This document shows, piece by piece, positions 54,265 through 64,000 of a stretch of 64,000 nt of DNA; position 1 is the first letter of the stretch, and each line of letters begins with the position of its first letter. The stretch is from contig JASKOT010000014.1 in assembly GCA_032158125.1 (NCBI GenBank), forward strand, positions 124,001 to 188,000, given 5' to 3'. Made by a program: the position numbers and the translations under genes. Origin of the DNA: Papiliotrema nemorosa (lineage: Eukaryota > Basidiomycota > Tremellomycetes > Tremellales > Rhynchogastremaceae). Under the pieces are notes generated by a model. The model ran no database searches. It saw only the letters and a program-made list of their open reading frames with translations, and was not told the DNA's origin.

Positions 54265-56665
54265 ATGGATGCCGGATATGGTGAGCTCATCTTGATGTTT
54301 CCTCTGCGAAAAGCGAAAAGCTAACGCCTAGACGCCCTAGAAGCTGCCGCTTCGTCATATACAGGAGATGATGGTATGTATACCGCAAAGTGTCTAGCTC
54401 TAGCTCACGACATAGGTCGAGGACACCGAAGTCATCGGGATAGAGATTCTGACCGACATCGAGAAGACCGCGATAGGCGACCTCGAGATGACAGAGAAGA
54501 CAGGCATCGTGAACGTAGTGACCGAGACCGGGACGGACACCGAGAACACCGTGATCGTGATCGATCAGACCGAGGTGATGGGCACCGAGACAGAGACAGA
54601 GAGAGGGAGTACCGAAGCTCCGGAGATAGGGATAGGAGGGGAGGGTATGATCGAGAACGATACGAGCGGGACCGATATGAAAGTCGGGATCGAGATGGGG
54701 GTCGAACTCGACGACGAGAAGATGAAGGGATCTCTGCGGAACCTATGGGTGCTCCACCACCACAAAGAAGGAGATATGAGGATGAACAGTTTGCAGCGCC
54801 TATGAGGGGATATGATGCGCCTCCTCCGGGTCGATATGGCCGTGAGGGGGATGGATTCAGAGGTGGTCGAGGTGGACCGGGTGACGAGTTTGCAGCGAGG
54901 ATAGGGGGTTATGGAGGTGGACGTGGGGGTGGATATGGTGGTGGCGGAGGAGGAGGAGGGTACGGCGGAGGAGGAAGAGGCGGTGGACGAGGGGGTGGAT
55001 TCGGAGGGGGAGGAGGAGGTGGAAGGAGACATCAAAGTCCGCCGAGATCGCCTACGCCTGAAGGTGCCATTCCTCTCGAAGAACGTGTGCTAGAGTTCAC
55101 CTTGTGGGACGTCAGACCACCTCAGTTTGATGGTATCAGCGGTATGGAGGCGAAAATGACTGGTGAGTCTACACCGCACGCTCAGGGAGGTGCATACTGA
55201 CGGTTCAGGAATGTTCACCTATGGCCCTGGACGTATCCCACCTCCTGCTCATCTCGGTCTTCCTGAAACGCTTATTGCTGGTTCATTCGCACCCGGTGCA
55301 GTGGGTATCATCACTCCAGCTCGACAGGCCAAGCGATTATACATTGGTGGTGTGACGGCAGAGATGAAGGAGGAAGAGATCAAGGCGTTCTTTGAGAAGA
55401 TGATGCATGAAAAGAAGCTGGCTAGTGAGAAACCTGGAGAAGTCGTCGAACTCGTCGCCCTCAACAAGGAGAAGCTCTATGCTTTTGTCGAGGTGAGTCT
55501 GGTGCAGTGAGAGAAAACAAGGCTGATTCCAGTTCCGAACACCTGACGAGGCTACAAAAGCGTTGGAGCTGGACGGTAGCGAGTTCCAAGATGCGACATT
55601 ACAGCTCAAACGACCCAAAGAGTATATCGGCATCGACCCCTCCCTCGGTGGGGGTGCATCATCAGATTCGCCCAACAAGCTGTTTATTGGAGGTCTCCCG
55701 CTCAACCTGGACGAGGATCAAGTGTCCGAGCTGCTAAAATCGTTTGGAGAGCTGCGATCGTTCAACCTGGTCAAGGAGACGGTGAACGGGGAACTTGTCT
55801 CCAAGGGTTTCGCTTTCTGCGAGTACCAAGATGCGTCGGTAACGGATATGGCTATTCAGGGTTTGCACAACTTCCAGCTTGGAGATAAGACTCTGGTTGT
55901 TCAGCGTGCCGATGTGGGAAGGAACACTGGCTCAGGTGGTCTGCCCGGTACAACGCATTTCCTCAATTCGCGTGAGTCAAACGTAAACCTTCTAAAACGT
56001 ACACTGACGGTCCAGTCAAATCCATTCTCGCCGACGCGGAGTCCGAAGCCAAAGAAATCTCTTCACGATGTATGGTCATGCTCAACATGGTCACTCCGGA
56101 GGAGTTGCAAGACGACGAAGAGTATGTCGACATTGTGGATGATATCAACGAAGAATGTCGTAAATTCGGTGTGGTAGAGGGAGTCAGAATACCACGACCT
56201 GTAGCCAAGAAGCCTAAAAAGGGATGGCAGCCGGAACAAATGTCTGCAGTGGAAGCGGACCAAAACAGACGAATGGACGAGGCGAACGGAGTGGGCAGGG
56301 TATACGTCATGTTTGGGGATGTGGATACCGCCAAAAAGGCCATGGAGGCTTTGGGCGGGAGACAATTCGGTGGTCGAACCATCTTGGTGGCTAGTGTATC
56401 AGAGGTGAGCTTGAGGCTTGGGAATCGAACTGTGGGCGGGACTGATGTATAGGACGAGTTTGTGGGTGATAAACCGCCTCCATTGCCTGCTCTACCCCCA
56501 CCACCACCTGCGGACGATCCACCACCGCCTAGCCTTCCACCAGCTTTGCAACAGATTCAAGCAAACTATGTCCCTCCTCCACCGGTCCAGCCTGCGGCTC
56601 CTCCACAACCCCCAAAGAGTCTTGATGCCGAGGCGGATGATTTGTTGAAGGATCTGCTGGGTTGA
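54265..56665 (+). CDS. U2AF large subunit (U2AF65)
   Basis: Exon 1 is only 16 nt (54265-54280), exon 2 42 nt (54332-54373), exon 3 starts at 54416. The N-terminus has an RD/RE/RS-like dipeptide domain (RDRDSDRHREDRDRR), then an unusual Gly-rich section (about 55 residues of GGG/GYGG/RGG). RRM1 contains RLYIGGVTAEMKEEEIKAFF, RRM2 NKLFIGGLPLNLDEDQVSEL, and the C-terminal UHM MVMLNMVTPEELQDDEEYVD with GRVYVMFGDVDTAKKAME and GGRQFGGRTI. U2AF65 binds the polypyrimidine tract and recruits U2 snRNP. A Pro-rich tail of about 65 residues follows the UHM. About seven exons in all. Confidence 0.95.
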
Positions 56666-57064
56666 AGTGGGAGTAGAAGAAGTTGAGCAATTTATGCAAG
56701 TAGTATCGTACCTCATGCATGCCTACCTGCATTGTCAGCCGAGGCAGTCAGCGATGTTAAACTTCCTGTGGCATTCATGACAATCAAGATGTACAGGACA
56801 AGGGCAGATTCAGCATCCAGCAAGAAGGCGCAGCGTGATCACGAGGAAGATGGATGATCCTTCCAGTATCCATCCAACTGCCTCGTGACATGTCAAGGAT
56901 TGACCATGCATCTGAAACGGCTAGATCACCGTTGCTCCGCAAGAAAGACAATGTATTTTATTCGCATCTATAGTTGCATCCGCCCTCAATCACAATTTCC
57001 CCCTCATCCTCTTGGCTCTCCTTCCATCCTCATCCTCATCCTCAACCCCATCATCCGCCTCATC
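56666..57064. other. Convergent intergenic region
   Basis: About 400 bp between the 3' ends of U2AF65 and TRR1. A CATC(CT)C-rich stretch at 57001-57055 may be the TRR1 3' region. No gene is seen. Confidence 0.35.
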
Positions 57065-58867
<1,803 letters not shown>

Positions 58868-59033
58868 TCACATTCTACCATATACAAACCCACGGCGATT
58901 GAAGCGTCGCTTACTTGGTATCCGTCAATATACATGCATGCTGGGTTTTGGACGATACCACATAGCCTGCGTATGCATATGAGGCCAGGTGAGACCAAAG
59001 GTATCGCAGTACAAGGACTGTTGTGGCTCTGTT

Positions 59034-60799
59034 TTAACTGAATTTCCATCTGTTGCCGCAGTTCTGGATGATCAGTCAAGCTCGGTTGGCTCGGATGAAT
59101 TCGAACCGATAGAGGTGATACTCACGGTACATCTGTAGGATCGGACAAGAAAGGAACACAAGTCGTAAGAATAGAAGGGACACGGTCAGCGAGCGGCATT
59201 AGGACATGGGATCTACATACGTGACGAAAGTCTGGTAATCAGCACACGTCGACTAGACACAAAATGTGTCCAACTCACTGTCATGGGCTCATCCGCACTG
59301 CGGGTCTGCATCTGGTAGTAGGTACACTTTCTCTGCTGACATCGACCACATTTGAACGCGTCCGTCTCGGCCTACAAAGACATCAGCACCACACTAACCT
59401 TCTGCGCAGACCACGCGAGTAACACTGACCTGTGTTTCTCCTACAGCCTTGGCTTTGAACAGATTCTCACTTGCAATCTTCTCATTCATCGCTCTCACAC
59501 TCTCAGATGCCATTTCCTGTACCCATCAGCCCAAGTCGGCGGGCGTATCCACACTCACATCTTTACTCATGTTGGCGACTTTTTCAACGCTGATATAGTT
59601 CAACACAATCTCATTACGCAAAGCTGGGTTCTGTTTATCCTTCAAATTCAAATACAGTGACCTCATCTCTGCCGACGAGTCAGCGTCAACAGTCCGGACA
59701 GAGAGACGGAAGGGGGGAGGGTACACTCACTTTGACGGTAATCGTTCCCTGAAGACTGGTCGAATCGCTCCCACACCGCTCGTTCGATTCCTTGCGCTCG
59801 TTCTTTTAGCAGGCCTTTCTCTGCTCATCAGTCTCTGTGTTGTCTCATCAAATCTGAGTGTTTTTCGCGCGATCTGCGGGTGAAGTCTTTATTGCGAGAA
59901 AGACATACCTGCTGTAGAGTCCCCCGCCAACGCATCATACAACAACACGACACACTTCGCTCTCTGTTCATCGCCATCATCCGGACTCGGCTTCAGCGAT
60001 CCCGTCACCCCGTCCGCTTTGGCCGTCCGCGGTACTTTTCTAGATGAATCTATAGTGGACAAAGGTGGTCTAGCCGGTGATTCCTCTTTGATTTCACCCT
60101 CATTTTTCACCACCTTTTCATCCTTCACATCGCCTGATGAGCCTAAGAGTTAGTCGTCACCATACGTGCTGCATCACGAGCTCACCCTCCGCCTTGACCT
60201 TCTTGGCGTCTTTCCCATCTGTACTTGTACTGCCACTTCCGACAGCTCCTTCCCCTTCCTCTCTCTTCCTCTTGTTTTCTCCTTCCACCTTCACTTCGCC
60301 TGCTCCTCCTCCTGCTCCGGCCTCTTTGGCCTTTTGCGCTTTCGCTTTCTTGGCTATATCTATCGTATCTTTCCAAGATTTGACAATTTCCTTCGAGAGG
60401 GCAACTATACTTGCATCCGAGTGACTCTTGAGCTTTGAAATGGCTACTCCAGCTTTCGATGCCTTGAATCAGCACGGTCATATTGCACCTCCATATGACA
60501 AAAGGATGCCGATGAGAGATGAGAGATTAAGTGGCTCCGTCCAATACATGAGATGTTTCGAGTGACACAGGGGCATTAGACCTACTCTTAGCAGATCTTC
60601 CGTCGCGACGACGCCCTCTTTGAGCTCTTTCAAAATACGCAAGATTGTCTATCTTTCAGCTATGACACGAGCACACAAAGCTCAGTCTCACCTCATTCTT
60701 TGATTGTTGTTCCTTTTGCGCATCCTCTGCGTCTGGTTTGACGGGTGAATTGGCTTCTTGAAGCTGCTTCACGAGACCGGTGACGGTGTTCGCATCCAT
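59034..60799 (-). CDS. DST1: Transcription elongation factor TFIIS
   Basis: Start [17 protein letters not shown]. The N-terminal LW helix bundle reads [40 protein letters not shown] and [13 protein letters not shown] Lys/Glu linker and the central domain follow ([54 protein letters not shown]). The C-terminal zinc ribbon is [44 protein letters not shown], with the catalytic Asp-Glu pair (RSADEPMT). The last exons are tiny: 59221-59231 (11 nt), 59126-59132 (7 nt) and 59034-59063. TFIIS rescues arrested RNA polymerase II by stimulating transcript cleavage. About ten introns. Confidence 0.95.
59126..59231 (-). other. DST1: Two micro-exons (11 nt and 7 nt) in the TFIIS zinc ribbon
   Basis: Exon 59221-59231 (ACTTTCGTCAC) and exon 59126-59132 (ATGTACC) are each flanked by AG acceptors and GTATGT / GTGAGT donors. 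Together they restore TFVTCT before NCGNRWKFS, including the third zinc-binding Cys. Skipping either breaks the frame or the ribbon. Confidence 0.8.
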
Positions 60800-61147
60800 C
60801 TTGCGAGTTCCCCTACGTAATCAAAGGCTCCCTATCTCGCTTTTGGTCTGTGTAATGTATCCTCGCTGGCAACTCAGATTGGCCTAATTTCTGAGTGACC
60901 GATAAAGGGCGCTCAGGTGTATCAACGAGGAATGAAGATGAATGTTCAAAATACCATGGTTGAAATGACAGCCTCGAGCTTCACAACGGAATCAAAAATC
61001 AACCACTACGGGAACCAAATAAACCGAGATTGAGAGTGTCATGAAGAGCTCGTGCATAAGCCATGAACCTACAAACGAGGAGTCTCGTCGAATGATCGTC
61101 GTCGTCATCATCAGGATGTTTATCGTCAAAAGATCAGAGGCACCGCC
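60800..61147. promoter_or_regulatory. Intergenic region upstream of TFIIS
   Basis: About 348 bp in tandem minus-strand orientation. GTCGTCGTCATCATC trinucleotide-like stretch at 61098-61112. No gene is seen. Confidence 0.3.
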
Positions 61148-63063
61148 TTACGTCGTACTGGCACGTTCGTGATGGCTCAGACTCTCCCTCGCTTCCCTTG
61201 AAGCTTCGTCCACCCACCTCACCACGAGTTGCAGCATCATCTCCTCCCATCCCTCACCGCGCTTGGCAACGACCATCGGGTCAAAGTCAATCCTCGGCAC
61301 TGTATCCTTCTTCTTCGGCGGTTGTCTTTCTAGCGGACTCGGTCCCCTACTTGGCGTGCTCGTGGCACTGGACGAGCTCGAACGAGGCGGTGGGAAGACG
61401 AGAGGGACGGCCAGCGTCACTGTGCTTGTAGGCAGCTGTATGGGGAGATTATACCGCAATCTCAACGCACTTGATCTCAGCATGGGGACTCAAGCCTTTC
61501 GCACCCGACTCACGCGGCCCAACAAGTCAGATTGCCAACTCGTCGAAATGTCCATTCCTTATCTCGAGCGGCCTCGTCATTGTCCTCATCATTCAGTCGT
61601 AATGTATCATAGATGTCTTCCGGAGGTATGAATCCCCAAGCTTTAGGTGAGAAAGATATCGCCGTATTATACGCTTGAGTCAAGATGAAACCGTCACTGG
61701 GATCAGCGCTCTTTCACAAATCACGCTGGGGGACTGACGAAAGTCGGGTGAGCAGATCTTCCCGCAGAGTTAGAGCTGCGGTCTGTGGTAGCAGTACTTG
61801 GAGGTTGAGAGGCAGATGAGCCAGAAGGAAAGCATGTAGGCGGTCTGGGATCAGCGCTGTCACTGCCGGGTGATCTAGCTCACGGAGATCTCTCCCCTCC
61901 CACTCGTCTCTCGCCCATGACTCTAGCTCGCCGACCTCGCCTTCTCGAACGCCGAAAAGATTCTCCACCACCCCGATCCACCTCCTCACGCTTTCTCTCA
62001 CCGTGTCCACCTTCTCTCCCTCTTCCTGCAATTCGCGATACTCCCGTCGCTCAGCCACTATCCTCTCTTCCCAGGTCTTGACACTCTCGCCGGGAGTTGC
62101 GCCTTGTGCCATAGCATTGATATTGTAGTCCTCTTCTTCTGAATCGTATGCCTCGGCCTCGGTGAAACTGGTGGATGTCGGCCTCGTCGATGAGCTGCCC
62201 ATACCTGACGAGCTACTGCTCCTATCGGGCGACATGACCCTTTCACTCGTTCCATAATCCGACTCTGATGGCGCATAATCGATTCTCAGCCTCTCTTCGA
62301 GTACCCGTAGACCAGCAAGTACCTCCAGAGCACATCTTCGTAGGTCCGCCTGGGGATCTTCCTTTGTGCCGTCGTCACTCAGCTTGCTCCTCTCGCGGTG
62401 CGTATAACTGACAGCTCTTGGCATTCCACTGGAAGGCCTTGACGGGGTCGAAAACCCTTGTCGATGTCGAGCCTTGATCGAGGCGGGTGGTGGGCCAGAG
62501 ACTCTCCTAGTTCCAGTTTGAGCCACTACCGACAGTGCTAAATCTCTGACCCTCCGTATCGTCTTGGCGGTGTCGACCAAAATACCACCCGTTCCTCGTG
62601 AGCGTCCACTTCCAGAAGGAGTCATAGGTGACTCTGGGAAATTTGCCATCGAGGGGGAGATGACCATCGACATGGAGCTTGACATTCCCATCCCCCACCA
62701 ATTCCTAACTCTCGCTATGATCGCCCGAATTTCCCTCCTTGCCACGACCACATCCACTCGGGGCATCTCAACATCTTTCCAAGGTCTTCTTATCCGACTC
62801 GAGCTCGATACTGGAGGGGTATTCTCTTCATCCCCTTCTGTCTCTGACACCGATCCCAGACCATGGAGACCCACCCCAACCCCCGGTTTGTGTTCCACTA
62901 AACCTGCTCGCGCGAAATGAAGTTGAAGATCTTTGATGGATCCTAGAAGTTGAACGGATTCTCGTTTGGCGGCTGAACGGGAAATGTGGCGGTACTTGGG
63001 GTTCTGAAGTGGAGCAAGTGGAGGGAGGGGCGAGGTGGATCGAGCGGTGTCTGATGGATCCAT
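61148..63063 (-). CDS. Uncharacterised fungal protein, possibly calponin-homology-like
   Basis: Large first exon (about 61726-63063), then exons ending at the stop 61148. The Ser/Pro-rich N-terminus includes KRESVQLLGSIKDLQLHFAR and two helical stretches (VVVARREIRAIIARVRNWWG, LRRCALEVLAGLRVLEERLR). A low-complexity region leads to RESVRRWIGVVENLFGVREG. A conserved-looking C-terminal part follows: LNLQVLLPQTAALTLREDLL, RLSDGFILTQAYNTAISFSP, KAWGFIP, EWTFRRVGNLTCWAASSALR. The DGFILTQAYN / NLTxWA pattern recalls calponin-homology-type domains in fungal cytoskeletal proteins, but this is resemblance only. The end has a Ser-rich stretch, then EEMMLQLVVRWVDEASREA. Confidence 0.72.
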
Positions 63064-63387
63064 GATGTTTGTCGTCTGAAATCGGGCGCAAGGGGAGCTG
63101 CAGCACTGGGATATTGATCGTGGTCTGTCTTGCAGGCTGTTGAAATGAGTTTGTTGTCAGATGAGCAAAGTGTGAGATGTTGTCCGTGCTGGACGTCTTC
63201 ATGTCCGGATGGGTCTCTGTTTTGACTTTTCCCCTTTGAAACGCGTCCAGAGCGCAAAAGTAGGCGCGTGAATATCACCTGTACCCGATAGGCATGCTTG
63301 ATTTTATCGCCACCCAACTCCTTGAATCTCAATGACCATACTGGTCCACAGGTTACAGGGTTACTTGTGTCACCATTTACCGCCAGC
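63064..63387. promoter_or_regulatory. Divergent promoter region, CH-like gene and TFIP11
   Basis: About 324 bp. It contains one MluI-box-like ACGCGT at 63241-63246. Minus-strand frames across 63298-63728 overlap the TFIP11 exon and are rejected. Confidence 0.35.
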
Positions 63388-64000
63388 ATGGCTCGCAGAA
63401 AGTCCGGATTCATGTCTGATGGTTCGGACTCTGGCGATTCGGAACTAGAAGGCTCGGATGGAGGATATAACTCGCAAGAAGATGGGGATTCTCGAGCTGA
63501 GCGAGCACTGTTCGAATACAATGGGAACAAGCGACGGCGCATGGCGGGTGGTAGGAGTAAAGAGTCTGCGTGGGAAGGGATATTTGGTGAGGATGATGAA
63601 GATTCGGGACGGGGTGCAAGGGGTCTGGGATCTAGACGTGGTGGACGAGGGGGGAGGAGCGCCGTTGGTGCCAGGAGTGATGTGACAAAGTGAGCTCCTT
63701 TCCCATTTACACACGGCAGAGCTAACAACGCAGAGCGCCGACTTTCGTTACAAAAGCTTCGTCTAGCTCAAACATCCTGGATAAAGAGCCGATGGCCATT
63801 GAGGAGGCTCCCGAGGACGATGATGATGACGATGATGTTGACGATGACAGCGAGGGCAGTGATGATGATTCCACTACTACCGTTGCGTCACCTCGTATAC
63901 GGGACGAGGAGGAACAAGATGGAGGTTCCGGAACACCTCATGTTGGTCTCGGAGGAAGGGGCTTTCGTCCGGGGGACAGCCTTTCTACCAACACGCCCGA
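63388..64000 (+). CDS. G-patch spliceosome disassembly factor TFIP11/Spp382, 5' part
   Basis: Exon 1 is 63388-63689, exon 2 starts 63734 and runs off the window. The start MARRKSGFMSDGSDSGDSEL, then DSRAERALFEYNGNKRRRMA, SAWEGIFGEDDEDSGRG and KAPTFVTKASSSSNILDK match the Tip/TFIP N-terminal region of TFIP11. An Asp-rich stretch follows. TFIP11/Spp382(Ntr1) activates the helicase Prp43 for spliceosome release. The G-patch itself lies beyond the window, so the assignment rests on the N-terminal region. Confidence 0.8.

Overview
This window reads as a chromosomal segment of a basidiomycete yeast, most likely a tremellomycete related to Cryptococcus or Kwoniella. Genes are packed on both strands with short intergenic gaps. 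Almost all are split by introns of about 35-80 bp with GT(A/G)AGT-type donors and a CTGAC/CTAAC branch point just before the acceptor. Families typical of these fungi are present, such as a CPL1-like secreted Cys-rich protein. I saw no transposon, rRNA, tRNA or CRISPR array.

Layout, left to right: GNA1 3' end (+); small CsbD-like gene (-); DinB-like gene (+); DPH5 (-); ATO-family acetate transporter (+); GH20 beta-hexosaminidase (-); HSL-type alpha/beta hydrolase (-); a very large gene joining two SAP-like motifs, a SUMO-interaction motif and a TKL-type kinase (-); CUS2/Tat-SF1 (+); ECM15/UPF0045 (-); CPL1-like secreted protein (+); QCR6 (+); sorting nexin MVP1 (-); TBC1D20-like RabGAP (+); glycogen phosphorylase GPH1 (+); NIP30/PSME3IP1 homologue (-); U2SURP/SR140 (+); IPI3 (-); a 1,917-residue acidic protein (+); a pericentrin-like spindle pole body scaffold (-); mitofusin FZO1 (+); RBG1/DRG1 GTPase (-); an uncharacterised membrane-anchored protein (+); U2AF large subunit (+); thioredoxin reductase TRR1 (-); TFIIS/DST1 (-); an uncharacterised CH-like protein (-); and the 5' end of the G-patch splicing factor TFIP11/SPP382 (+).

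Most genes are unrelated housekeeping functions and there is no cluster in the metabolic sense. One theme recurs: four genes encode spliceosomal proteins (CUS2, U2SURP, U2AF65, TFIP11), the first three acting around U2 snRNP and branch-point recognition. The splicing of the window is itself unusual. There are three GC-AG introns, a 5-nt micro-exon in ECM15, 11-nt and 7-nt micro-exons in TFIIS, and a likely exonised intron in ECM15.

The observations most worth follow-up are the SAP/SIM/kinase fusion whose VAIK lysine is a serine, and a TRR1 reading frame that extends about 100 codons upstream of the first AUG and encodes a convincing mitochondrial presequence without any AUG. Exon coordinates were worked out by hand from splice consensus, reading phase and family conservation. 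No search or transcript data were available.
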